NCBI GenBank assembly: GCA_022496805.1
Contig: CM040089.1
Span: forward strand, 43,880,372-43,944,371
DNA: 64,000 bases
Direction: 5' to 3'
From: Pohlia nutans
Lineage: Eukaryota; Streptophyta; Bryopsida; Bryales; Mniaceae
Part shown: one piece after another, positions 35,857 through 46,448 of the stretch
Position numbering within the stretch: the first letter of the stretch is position 1
Layout: each line of letters opens with the position of its first letter
The notes under the pieces: model-generated
What the model saw: only the letters and a program-made list of their open reading frames with translations
The model's database searches: none
What the model was told of the DNA's origin: nothing
Translations under genes and position numbers: made by a program

Positions 35857-36780
35857 CCCTTAAGCGTCCACACTACAATTATCCGGTCAAACCTCATCAA
35901 TTTCTCACATTTTAAAATGTCATTACAAGAAATCTGAGCCCTCTAAGAAGCTTCAAGTTTAAAAAATAAATAAATAAAAAATAAAAAAAATAAAAAAAAA
36001 TAAAAAAAAAGTTGACGTGGCATTAGTTCGACCACGTCAGACTGGATATTAAAATATTAAAAGTTTTTTTAAAATTTTAAAATTAATTTCTTAATATATT
36101 TTTAATATTAAAAAATGGTTTAAAACATTTTTTAATAATATTTTTATTTTATTTTATTAATATTTTATTTTTAAATATTTTAATTTAAAAAAGAATTCCA
36201 ATAAAAAATTAGATTCTTGCCCGAACATCAAAAAAGCCCCTTGGAGGGTTCATTTCTCTTCTAATGATTATATTTTTTTGGAATTTTTCTCATATAATTT
36301 ATTCTGAAACCGATTTACACTAATTTTTTCATAATTATTTAAATGAAAATGAATTTTATAAGATTTTTCAAAGTGTTTCTCTTGTAATAGCCATAGTAAT
36401 TACAAAAATGCCTAAAATAGTATGAATTTTTTAGAAAAAATGTAAATAATAGTGATGAACAACAAGGTGTAGGTTGCATGCTTCTTGAGCTTACTTGAAA
36501 AGAAATTCGATTGAAAAACTTTTTCTGCAGTGTATATTGGAGTTTTAGGGCTCTGAGCTTTAAAGTGCTGTAAAAAACGCAATTTTAACAATTTTGAAGA
36601 ACTGTAAATTGGACTAGAAAGTAGAAGACAACTCCCACACTTTCTTAGTTGGGACCAATTTCATTTGAAATTAGGAACTAGGTGAAAATCAGCGTTTGAC
36701 TGAAAAACGATCAAACATGACCCTTTGACGTCCCAACAACCTCAATCATGTTGATTTCCATTGTAAATGTCATCGTCTAG
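35857..36780. mobile_element. TTAA family E element, interrupted and damaged
   Basis: Left TTAA 35853-35856 with CCCTTAAGCGTCCACAC. Inverse of 54541-55089. A segment of about 350 bp (35921-36267, CATTA-type ends) interrupts it. The right end is altered (ACCCTTTGACGTCCC near 36720). Confidence 0.65.
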
Positions 36781-36962
36781 ATGTTTAAAGGTTACATATG
36801 TTTGTTTTGGCATTTAAAACACCCCATTTGGTTCCACGGAGTAGAAGTTATGAGCAAGATTATTCCAAAAAAAAGTAAGCCTGTGTTCCAATATACTATT
36901 TTTCTGGTCGTTGCTCGAGCTCAATTTTTTTTGGAATAGATTAAAATTATTTTCTAATAGGA

Positions 36963-37060
36963 TAGATAGATAGATAGAAACTCCGATCGTCTTTTAAGGC
37001 CAGTGTGAATAAAGTGTGTGTTCGTCGAGACAATGAGCCAGTGCCCACGCCATTAGTAAC
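36963..37060. repeat. 100-bp repeat shared with 45988-46085
   Basis: GTGAATAAAGTGTGTGTTCG and GAGCCAGTGCCCAC match GTGAATAAAGTGTATGTTTG and GAGTCAGTGCCCAC at 46.0 kb. Here it directly follows large repeat copy 1; at 46 kb it precedes copy 2. Confidence 0.7.
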
Positions 37061-37286
37061 ATTCTTCAATAGTGCCATATAAAAATAGTAACATTCTTCA
37101 AGTGAGGTGAGAACAATAATGACACTATCGAGAAGAGAGGAATAAAGTAGGGACACCCAAATTTGTCATGGATCCATTATCAGCACCCTAAAATATTAAA
37201 TAACAGATAAATGTTAATTAAGAGGATGTAGACAACCTAAAATCCTCTCACGAATTGCTTACAAGCATTACCATTTCAAGCACATT

Positions 37287-37695
37287 AAGGTAGGAAAACC
37301 AAAAACGGTTAATGCCCTCAAGGCGTGCACTAGAGTTTTTTAAAAGCAGGGAGGTGGAAGACCGAAAATGGATAATTTTTGCATGACGAGGATTCCAAAA
37401 ATTTACTAAAAATTGCTAATTTTTTTGGAATCTTGTGTGCGGTTTTCTGTGATATTAGTTAACCGTTTTTGGTGCTTTCATGTGTAGAAAAGGAAGAGTC
37501 TAGTATACAAGAAGGGGGTTTGACAAACTTCCCACTTTGAGAAATTGTAGATAATTATTTACAGGGAATAAAAATACGAAACAACTTGCATTCTTCATCA
37601 TTTCTTCTTCATCTCAAAAAAATTTCACATAATTTCTAACTCCATTCCTTCTAGTCAAATCACCTTATTTTCACCGTTTTTGGTTTTCCTACCTT
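37287..37695. mobile_element. MITE with AAGGTAGGAAAACCAAAAAC ends
   Basis: AAGGTAGGAAAACCAAAAAC at 37287 and its exact inverse ending at about 37695. An inner pair (CCAAAAACGGTTAA and TTAACCGTTTTTGG) is nested within. It lies 3' of the transposase but does not pair with anything on its 5' side. Confidence 0.65.
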
Positions 37696-38129
37696 ACAAG
37701 AGTAATCATCAAGATCCAATCAACAAAATGCCTTCTCTCAAGCCATGTAGAAGCAGGAATAAGAAAACTGAACTTCAACATCTAAAACGATTGTTCAGCA
37801 GTAGAACAGCATCATCAGGATTCAATTCAAAAAATGCCTTGATCTCAAATCATATGGAAGCAGAATGGCTCAATAAAACTGGCTCTCATGGGCTGCCTTG
37901 CTAACTACAGCATCTACAGGCGGGTACAACATGCTTACGAATTTTTTCGGGCCTGAAATTTCAGCATAGTATGTAGGAACTTTGAGGAGCTGTAGGAGGT
38001 GCAAAAATGATTCAATTTTGAAACCGAAAGTTGCTTTGGAATCATAGAAAAGAAAGCTTTATAATTATGATAAATATGTACATGTATATATGGAAAAAAA
38101 AAGATTTATAATCTTTTTCTACATACTAT

Positions 38130-39143
38130 CTACCATTTGGTGCTTCCCCCCTTTGCTGAAATGATTGCTTCTATTCGATTAGGCATACTTGCAATGAGAT
38201 TTTGTAATTGCTCCATGGAGACTTCATTCCATACTGCTTCAATAGTTTGCATCATTTCTTGTTTATTTCTTGGTCGGTTGTGGTGGCGGAGCAAATCTTT
38301 CACCAATTTCCATAAGTTCTCAATGGGGTGGAAGTCCGGTGAGTTTGGAGGCCAATCAAGTTTTTCAATACCATAAGCTACCCTCCATTGTTGTGCAAGT
38401 TTGCTGCGGTGGACTGGAGCACCATCTTCCATGAGTGTGAGCCGATGAGGATAATCATGCATGAAATAGAAGGCACTTAAAGTGCTGTCATAGACATTTT
38501 GAATGAAATCGGTTGCTGTTCGTTCACCCTCTGGCATGAGAACTAATGGGCTTTTGTCAAACCCGGTAAAAGCCCCCCAAACCATTACTGAAGATCTACC
38601 CGATTTGAAAGTAGGTGCTAAACACTTAGATGCATATGCTTCATGCGGCTTCCGCCACACTCTAATCTGCCGTGAGGTTTTTCCAAGTTCAAAGGAGGAC
38701 TCATCACTCCATATCACATTCTTCCAATCGTTCTCAGTCCAATGTCGATGCTCTTTTGCAAATGCTAATCTCTTCGCTATGTGATCTATAGTCAAATAGG
38801 GTTTTTTACGGGCAATCCTATTGCGAAATCCAAGCTTGCGGATATAGGTGCGTATGGTGTTTCTATGCACATGGAAACAGTCTGCAAGCATTGCGAGAGT
38901 TTGCTGGCGGTCGGAACGAACAAGCCGAGCTAAATCTCGCAATGCACGAGCTGTGAGTTTCTGAGGAGCGTGGCTTGCTGATTGAGTTTGCATACAACCT
39001 GTTAATCTCCATTTCGTAAGGACAATGGAGACAGTAGACGGAGGCATTTGCAGCATGTCTGCAATGTCTTTACACTTCATTCCTTTCTCTCGCATTCTTA
39101 CAATGCAAAATCTCTCTTTGTTCGTCAAAGTGCGCTGCCGCAT
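38130..39143 (-). CDS. Tc1/mariner-type transposase (DD34E), intact
   Basis: Single uninterrupted ORF of 337 residues. The N-terminal 110 residues hold two helix-turn-helix regions (KERFCIVRMREKGMKCKDIA, then a PSTVSIVLTKWR block, and a second around NTIRTYIRKLGF). The catalytic domain has WSDESSF (Asp147), LMEDGAPVH (Asp240) and PDFHPIENLWKLVK (Glu275), so 34 residues lie between the second Asp and the Glu: the DD34E signature of the Tc1 group. By family knowledge it cuts and pastes elements at TA sites. No stop, frameshift or missing catalytic residue is seen. The coding sequence is visibly richer in GC than the AT-rich flanks. Terminal inverted repeats for this copy were not found. Plant mariner-like elements are mostly DD39D, so the type is notable. 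Mobility is not shown by sequence alone. Confidence 0.95.
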   Translation of the reverse strand: MRQRTLTNKERFCIVRMREKGMKCKDIADMLQMPPSTVSIVLTKWRLTGCMQTQSASHAPQKLTARALRDLARLVRSDRQQTLAMLADCFHVHRNTIRTYIRKLGFRNRIARKKPYLTIDHIAKRLAFAKEHRHWTENDWKNVIWSDESSFELGKTSRQIRVWRKPHEAYASKCLAPTFKSGRSSVMVWGAFTGFDKSPLVLMPEGERTATDFIQNVYDSTLSAFYFMHDYPHRLTLMEDGAPVHRSKLAQQWRVAYGIEKLDWPPNSPDFHPIENLWKLVKDLLRHHNRPRNKQEMMQTIEAVWNEVSMEQLQNLIASMPNRIEAIISAKGGSTKW

Positions 39144-39162
39144 TCTGAGAATCTAACCAAGT

Positions 39163-39345
39163 TGAGGAGGGTACACAAGCTAATTACAAGCTAACCAAGC
39201 TAAGGCAGTGTCACACCAGGCGAGAATTACAAGCTATACCAGGCGAGAGTCACAAGCTAACCAAGCTAAGTGATATCAGGCAGTGTCATACCAGGCGAGA
39301 ATCACAAGCTAACCAAGCTAATTACAATCTACCACCAATGTCCTA
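39163..39345. repeat. Direct repeats upstream of the transposase
   Basis: Units of ACAAGCTAACCAAGCTAA joined to CAGGCAGTGTCATACCAGGC recur about three times, starting 20 bp upstream of the transposase start. They could be subterminal transposase-binding repeats or promoter repeats; the sequence does not decide. Confidence 0.7.
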
Positions 39346-39916
39346 TATGCTTCGGTGGTGAGCGGTGCGACCTCCGACCTCCGGAGCTGGTGGTATAAAC
39401 CCCCCCCCGCGGAAAAAATTCGAAGGCCAAATCGATGGAATTGATTTTTGTAGATGGAGGGGATGGACATGATGGGAGATTGACGGCGCACGACCGTCCG
39501 AGAGGTGGCATTGGAAAATTGTGGGAAGTGTATCGCCGCCATGTTTGGTGGGACATTGTCAGCAGTGAAAGTAGGTAGATCCTACATCAAGCGGCCGCAT
39601 TGATTATGAAGATTGCAAATATGGCAAGAAAAAATTCCTACCAGTAGAGGACTAGAGTAGGAATGTCCCTTTCAATTTGTAGGTCCAGAGGTGCTATATC
39701 GAGCACATTACAATTTAGGGAAGGGACTGCAAGGGACTCTGTTTTTGACAAGGGAGGAGTCAAAAATTCGTAAGCAATTTGTACTCGACTGTACAGCAGA
39801 AAGTCTTGCATCAAAAGCTTCATTTTTCAGCGAGATATAGGGTCATATGTGTTTCAGCACAGTCATGGGATTCCAAGGCACCTCAGCCCACGGCCATACA
39901 CTCCGGCTTTTAGGGG
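39346..39916. other. Unassigned stretch 5' of the transposase
   Basis: Includes a GC-rich patch with a run of nine C at about 39400. Small minus-strand ORFs of about 75 codons occur at 39318-39556 but match nothing I know. It ends with TTTTAGGGGTTAA, the right end of a TTAA-type element whose left end I could not place. Confidence 0.4.
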
Positions 39917-39920
39917 TTAA

Positions 39921-40459
39921 CCCTTTAACGTCCAGATCCACAACCGATTTCAAAGATGTGTTATAAAATGTTTGATGAATCAAAAAAATGGAGTTGATAT
40001 ATAAAGAAAAGTTGTAAATCTCAATGTGTACATCACATCTGTATGGTTGGATTTATCAAAAAAATTATTAGTAGTTTCTAATTAATTTTGCAAGGTTTTC
40101 TGTTGAAATTCACTTTAAAATCCCAAATTAACAATTTTTTATTAAAAAAATTTATAACGAATTTGGAATAACATGCACTATGAGATGGTATAATTTCCAT
40201 TATTTGATTCTACTTATTTTGGATAATCATTGTTAAGGTCTCATTTTTTGAACTAAGAATGAAACTTGACATAAATCAATTTTGTCATTTAAAAAAAAAT
40301 CACAATATTTTATTTTGAAGATCCATACTGTATAATGGTAGTCAACTAACAGAAGAACCAAGGAAAATTTGGATGGATGAAAAACTATACGGGATGTAGT
40401 CAAGCGAAGGCTTACAATCTGTTCATCGTCCATTATATGGACGCGGGCGCGTCAAAGGA
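39921..40459. mobile_element. TTAA MITE family D
   Basis: TTAA at 39917-39920 and 40460-40463; starts CCCTTTAACGTCC, ends GCGTCAAAGGA. The right TTAA is shared with the next element. Confidence 0.9.
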
Positions 40460-40463
40460 TTAA

Positions 40464-41448
40464 TCCTTTAGTGCCCAGGGTAGTTTTAGAGAAAATGACA
40501 GATGCTGGTGTTTTTCTGCATTTACTACTTGTCCATTGAAATCCAGTTGCTATATTTAGATTCAAACTTTACAAATTTAGTGTTATCCCAGTGATAAGTA
40601 ATGTGACAAATTTTCAGTGAAATCTAACTGCTCGATGCAAAGATTATAATGATGCGGTGCACCATATGAGCAGTTCCAAAAACATCGATCATGAGGGGTG
40701 TGTTAGTTCGGGGGTGAATACAACTTTGACAGACTATGCTAATTTTTTATCTCCGAGGTTCAACGATTCGGCAACTCGTCACCTCAGCAGGGATTCATAC
40801 ATGGCAAAGATTGGAGCCCTGTGCATTTATTTACGAATTTTAGAAGTTAGCTCCCTCAGACACATACGGTGAGTCCAAGTTTTTTGTACACAGGCCTACT
40901 GGATGTTGGCAGATACAACAAGGAATCAGAGCACACATTTACAGAATGATGTGATATATAATGGAACGAGGGGGCCGGAAAAAAAAATTCAATAACAACC
41001 TGAGCATGCATATTATACCCAATAGTATATAAATTGCTACGGTTTTATACGATCAAGGCTCAATTTACTTACCATCTCCTCTTTATCGCCAAAACTGAAA
41101 CACCTGTCTTATCTTTCGAGGTTTCATCCTGGTCACAATGAATTATGACACCAAAAATTGGCAGAAGGGAATGCCCATGGGATGGTCACATCCAAACTAC
41201 ACTATCTTTTGTACTATGGAAGTAATCCTTCTATGCCTTTCTGTATATATTCTGTATCCCATTGGTTTCTATCAACGTATTCTGGTAGTATATGAACTCA
41301 GAATGCAATTTTTTCCCCCCAGAGTATGACATTATGAATTTCGCAATCTTGAACATCAGAGTACTAAATCTGAATCGCTATGGATTTTCTGGAATTCCCA
41401 TTTCCAATGACCTAGTGACCACATTATGGTCTTCTGGGCACTAAAGGG
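40464..41448. mobile_element. TTAA element family G, 985 bp
   Basis: Shares TTAA 40460-40463 with the family D copy on its left; right TTAA 41449-41452. Ends TCCTTTAGTGCCCAGGG and CTGGGCACTAAAGGG. Related ends occur at 28925-29778 and at 1-439. ORFs inside are short and unrecognised. Confidence 0.85.
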
Positions 41449-41460
41449 TTAAGCTTTAAA

Positions 41461-41885
41461 AGCCACTCCCCATGAAGTACCCGTACATGAGTCAGAGAGC
41501 GGGTGATTATAGGCCTTGAAATTGGGGCCGGGTGCAAACAAAGTGGTGTGTGCCCCTATGAAGACTGGTTCTTTGAGAGAGGGAGGCTAATTTGAGCAAA
41601 GTTTGTGTTATTGCTCATCATATACTGCCAAATGTGGAAGTAACTACTCATCATATACTGCAAACTGTTAAATACTACCATGTGGTAGCAACTGCGGAAT
41701 TGGGTGTGAACCCACTCTTAACTTGGGCGTGCTTAGCCAGCGGTGGCGCCAAGACCGCTCTGAGAGTAGGTGGACTAGTAGAGCAACGCGGGATCGAACA
41801 TAGCAACTAGAGCATGGGGTGGTTGCAGATTTGTCGGTACCCATTGTCAGAGCGGGCAAGGGCGCCTCATAGGGGGCGCTCTAAG
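41461..41885. repeat. Repeat L, copy 1
   Basis: GAGAGCGGGTGATTATAGGC, GTGGTGTGTGCCCCTAT and GAGAGGGAGGCTAATTTGA match 51210-51345 in order. Confidence 0.75.
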
Positions 41886-42190
41886 AGCATGCCTACTAGG
41901 GAGCCTAGTATCCCTATTTTTGAATGTGATATACTAACCTAGACCTAAATTTTGTCAAACAAGAGGAGTCCAACTGGTATCTAGAAGCAATATATATACC
42001 AGCGTCGAACGCTTCGGTTGGCAAAAAGTTTTCCCAAGTCAAATCAAAACCTCGATTTTTAGCAAGAAATTTGAGGATACCAGACTTAGTTACTAGTCAC
42101 TAGTGAGAATGATCTAAATCCTACAGGCATGATTTAGATAGCAAATTAGATGAATTCTACTGGGTCGGTGTAAATCGAAACTAACTTTAA

Positions 42191-42729
42191 CCCTTTGAGG
42201 TCCAGATGATGCACCGAATTCAAAGATGTGTTATAGAATGTTTGACGAATCACAAAAATGGAGTTGATATACAAAGAAAAGTTGTAAATCTCAATGTGTA
42301 GATCACATTTGTACGGTTGGATTTATCATAATTTTTATTAATAAATTTTAATTAAATTTTCAAGGTTTTATTTTGAAATGCAATTACAAATCCCAAATTA
42401 ACAATTTTTTATTAAAAATTGTTGTAATGAATTTGGAATAATATGCACTATGAGATATTATAATTTCCATTATTTGACTCTACTTATTTTGGAAAATCAT
42501 TTTTCAGATCTCACTTTTTGATCTAAAAATGAAACTCGACATAAACCAATTTTGTTATTTAAAAAAAATCACAATATCTTATTTTGAAGATCCATACCAA
42601 TCAAATGGTAGTCAACTAGCACAAGAACCAAGAGAACTTTGGATGGATGAAAAACATCACTATATGTGGTGAAGAGTCGCATCAGAAATCATCTAGCGTC
42701 GAGAATATGGACGTTGGCACGTCAAAGGG
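42191..42729. mobile_element. TTAA MITE family D
   Basis: TTAA at 42187-42190 and 42730-42733; starts CCCTTTGAGGTCC, ends CACGTCAAAGGG; 539 bp. Confidence 0.9.
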
Positions 42730-42842
42730 TTAAAATGTAGTACTTAAATCAATTCAGAAGCAAGACATGAAAAGTCCTAATCACAAGAGAAATAACTACA
42801 TGACCAATAGTGGGACACGGTGTTGTGTCCTATTGCTGTTAA

Positions 42843-44072
42843 CCCCTAAAGGACCGGAGTGTTTTTCCTCCAAAAACACTCCAATGCTGCCATTTTCACT
42901 CCCCCATGCAAAAAATCCAAAAAAATGTTATTTTTTACCTTCTAACCGTAAGATCTTGTCCTAAACTACTTGAAAAACATACACAACAAATTTCGTTGAT
43001 TTTGACCGCACAGATTGCAAGATAATTGCGTTTGATGGAAAAAAACACCCCAAAAAAACACATGCCCGAAAATTTCAGATGCGTTTGACCATGGCTACAT
43101 CAAAAAACCTCACTACCGAAACCTGTCGCACTTCACTTTCACATTCTATATGATGTTACTTAGTTGTGTACCAATTTTCGTTGCGTTTGGAGATGTTTAG
43201 GATGTTGAAGAACACCTTGCACTTGTTAGGGGTTTAAAACTTCAAAAAAGATTATATGTTTTTGGAATTGCAATATTTTTTACTTTCTGTACTTAAAATA
43301 CGAATCCGAGCGGTGAAACACAAGTACATTCCACCCTCTATAGAATGGCGAAAAGAAATTTGAAAAAAAAAAAAATCTCCAAGTTTTAGAAGACATGTAG
43401 CACATTTTCTAAGAATTTTGGGGGTTAGGGGGGAAATAAAGGGTGGAGGAAGGGAATTGAAGTGCCAACCCATTCCAATGTTCATGACCCCACTAACTCT
43501 CAAAGTGTACTGCCACGTGGCAATACCTCATTGGACGATTTTTATTTTTTATTTTTTATTTTGTTCAATGATTTTAATTTTCAAAATTTTGAATAATATT
43601 ATTTAATTATAAAATTGAACTTTCAGTTTAAAATATTATTTTTAAAATTTAAAATAATAATTTTCGATTTAAAATAATAAATTTCAGATTAAAATAATAA
43701 TTTTTATTTATAAAAAAATATTTTAAAATTTTAAATTTTTTTTTTAATTTTTTTTTTAATGAGTTTCGAAAATGGGGTGGTCTTCTGCCCACCACAGTTC
43801 ACCCCATTTTCCACATGCCGCCCATCTTGTTGCCCCCCACTAAAATTCAACTATTTCTCTACTGCCCCGTTGCCCTTTCTCCCGAAAAAAACATATTTCC
43901 CCTCATAACTTTCACATACGGTGTCGGAATTCAAAAAAAAAAGAATCCCCATTTTCGTGGCACATTGGGGAATCTACTATTAAATTTCCTTCAAAATTCG
44001 ATTAAAAATGTGTTCACCGGAACCTACCCGATTCTCTAAATGTCCTAGTTAGGACACTTGGTCCTTTAGGGG
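42843..44072. mobile_element. TTAA element family H, 1230 bp
   Basis: TTAA at 42839-42842 and 44073-44076; ends CCCCTAAAGGACCGGAG and CACTTGGTCCTTTAGGGG. The longest of the TTAA elements with matching ends. ORFs of 62-83 codons inside are not recognised. Confidence 0.85.
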
Positions 44073-44404
44073 TTAATCTCTAAACATTAGAACATGCCTT
44101 TGTGGCAAGTAAGATATGGTGTATGTTGGTTGTATTTGTAATGGATCTACACTTTTAATGGGTTTGAGTTCAAAAGAGAAGTTGGAATTGAGATAAATGC
44201 GGTTCTAGCTTCCAAAATGCTTAGGCCAATGACCATGGAATCCTGCTTTCCAGGTCACACTCAATTTTACCACTATAAATAAGAGAAGTATACAATTTCA
44301 TATTTTTAGTAAATGAAGCCATGTGTCTACTACAAATCATGAATTTTTCATAAATTTTGATGAAAATTTGAAATTACTATAAGTCACTCCTGGCTGCCCA
44401 TGCC

Positions 44405-44600
44405 TGCTTTTACATTTTCAAAGCGTTTACATTTTAGCTTTTACGATATACTTTAGCTTTAAGCTTTTACTCTCTAGTGTTTACATTTTAGCTTTTACTT
44501 TCGAGTTTGTTACTTTTACTTTTACCTTTTAACTTTTACAATTTAGCTTTTACATTTTAACTTTCAGTTTACCTTCAGTTTATCTTTTACATTTTACCTT
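44405..44600. repeat. TTTTACATTTTAGC-type repeats upstream of the 44.7-kb gene
   Basis: About 190 bp made of degenerate units such as TTTTACATTTTAGC and CTTTTACTTT, ending about 12 bp before the TATA-like box at 44612. It is strongly T-rich on the plus strand. It may be promoter-proximal DNA or a decayed minisatellite. Confidence 0.6.
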
Positions 44601-44698
44601 GGAACCTGAAGTATAAGTAGACCTCGCTGTCGATGGTGTTTCTCATTCTTCTTCTGCAGTGAATACCGCTAATACGTTTAGCAACGAAGTTGCGCTTG

Positions 44699-45334
44699 AT
44701 GGAGAGAATGGCGATGCGTGGGAGCGAGCGTGTATCTGTTTTCGACAGGCTGGGAGGAGGATTACCAAAAACTCCTCACACAATGGGGGGCCATAATAGG
44801 ATCTCCGTCAAAGACCGTCTGGGTCCTCACACAATGGGGGGCCATAGAATCTCAGTAAAAGACCGTCTGGGTCCTCGTCTTCCCAACAAACAACAAGAAG
44901 CACGGAGGTCACGTCAACGCGGCAGGAGCAACGAAAGGCTTGCAAAAGGAAGCTTTCATCAGATTCCTCCACAACAGCAGCAAGCTTTCCAGAACAAATA
45001 TGACACCCGATTTCTATTCCACGAGCAGAAGAAGAGTGACCAGCTATGGGGTACACACAAGAAGAAGAGTGACCATGTATTATCGAGTCACAAGAAGAAT
45101 AGTGAAAACTTTAAACCCTGGGTAAACCCTAAGAAGCCCTGTAGTCCAGTGCTGAAGGCTCCCCCGGCACCATTCAATGCCGAGCAACATCGGCAAACTT
45201 GGACGTGGGTTAAACCAACAACACCAACATCAACAAGCACCAATTCTGATGTCCATGAAAGCAGTGAGAAATCGGGCTGTGATATGGATTGGGCACCTCA
45301 GGGAGGCGACCTGATTGAAAATGTTTTGGGCTAA
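44699..45334 (+). CDS. Unrecognised basic protein with repeated RISVKDRLG motif
   Basis: I do not recognise this gene. From the ATG at 44699 it encodes 211 residues in one exon. Near the N-terminus are VSVFDRLGG and a direct duplication of PHTMGGH(N)RISVKDRLG. A basic Gln-rich middle follows, with three variants of an HKKKS unit (EQKKSDQLW, HKKKSDHVL, HKKNSENFK), then WVNPKKPCSPVLKAPPAPF and a Ser/Thr-rich acidic C-terminus. No signal peptide or membrane helix is seen. The DRLG motif recalls low-complexity nuclear or gag-like plant proteins, but that is weak. A TATA-like TATAAG lies at 44612. CTTCTGCAG at about 44651-44659 could be an acceptor, so a 5' leader intron is possible. Codon-like repeats and length support a real gene; expression is unproven. 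Confidence 0.6.
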   Translation: MERMAMRGSERVSVFDRLGGGLPKTPHTMGGHNRISVKDRLGPHTMGGHRISVKDRLGPRLPNKQQEARRSRQRGRSNERLAKGSFHQIPPQQQQAFQNKYDTRFLFHEQKKSDQLWGTHKKKSDHVLSSHKKNSENFKPWVNPKKPCSPVLKAPPAPFNAEQHRQTWTWVKPTTPTSTSTNSDVHESSEKSGCDMDWAPQGGDLIENVLG

Positions 45335-45377
45335 TTGATACAAAGAATTTTTGAAAAGAGAAAGGAAGAAGAATAGC

Positions 45378-45575
45378 CAGTCTCTTTAAACCTAGGAACC
45401 ACCCTGGTATTGCCTAAGCAGCACCTAGGTAGCACATGTGTATTACCCTGTATATATTAATATGAAGAGAGCATCCAAGGAGCCTCGATTGCTCTTCAAG
45501 TTGAAGCCATGGAAAAATAGCAAAAATGCTAAACTGTCTTCTAACAAAAAATTATCATTGCTTCTCACCACTCTG
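45378..45575 (+). repeat. Dispersed 190-bp repeat, copy 2, downstream of the 44.7-kb gene
   Basis: Homologous to 16691-16885 (minus) across nearly its whole length: CTTTAAACCTAGG, TATTGCCTAAG, CACCTAGGTAGCACATGTG, TATATATTAATATGAA and GAGCATCCAAGGAGCCT. No terminal inverted repeat or target duplication could be seen, so the class is open. Confidence 0.8.
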
Positions 45576-46448
45576 AATCCTCAGATGTCAATATGTACAT
45601 TACTTCTCCACTCTGAATCTTCAGATGTCAATATGTGCCCCATAAGCCCTTTCAATGTTGACTTCGGTTTGTGCGACCTTCGTTAATTCAATGGTTTCAT
45701 CCTCTTGTTTCAAAAAAAAAACACAAAAAAACAAAACATTGAGAATTTTTTTCAGAGTTGCGTCTTGGTGAATCCAAAGAAAACAAAAGAGCAACCATAA
45801 TACATCGGCTACAAAACTATACACAAGAATCACTCATAATTTCACCGACCATAACTTTTCTAGATCTCTAGACTTGGCAGTTTAGTAAACTTGTTTTGCC
45901 TTTTGCTGCATCATCCATGGACTTTCTAAGATTAGGTGTGCTCTCTTTTTGAGCTAGTGCCACTAAACTCCATCAACACAAAGAAATAAATAGATAAGAA
46001 CTCTAGACCTCTTTTTTGGCCGGCGTGAATAAAGTGTATGTTTGTTTTGATAATGAGTCAGTGCCCACCGGACAAAGAGCCATTGGTGCAAAACTACTAT
46101 TAAATAAATAAATAAAATTGGGTGTTGGATTTAGAGGGTGGGCCACTTGTTCACCCCACTTGTGCGACTCATTAATGACATTCTTTTAATCAATCACAAG
46201 TCTCTTATTGTGCATAAGCAAGAAGTAAGATATCATTTATTATCACAACTTGCCCTATTTGTAAAAAAGGGATGCATTGGAGTGGAAGGGGAGAACAAAG
46301 TTGTAAGACAGACTCATCAATTATAAATAAACAATATTACTATAGCTCTTAGGTTGGTTAGACATAAATTGTATTATTCTAAAATATGCCAATTTTCTTT
46401 AAGGTTTTTTTTAAATTAAAAATTTTCAATGTGTTTTAAATTTTCAAT
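45576..46448. other. Non-coding stretch
   Basis: Duplicated CACTCTGAATCTTCAGATGTCAAT-like 25-bp units at about 45570-45635 and the 100-bp repeat at 45988-46085. No gene recognised. Confidence 0.4.

Larger units (their letters stand above)
28851..36962. repeat. Large repeat copy 1, filled with later insertions
   Basis: Segments 28851-28924, 29783-29957, 30506-30640, 30985-31427, 35049-35850 and 36790-36962 match 46449-48245 in order, allowing for indels. Insertions absent from copy 2 lie between them. No coding region of the original repeat was recognised. Confidence 0.8.
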
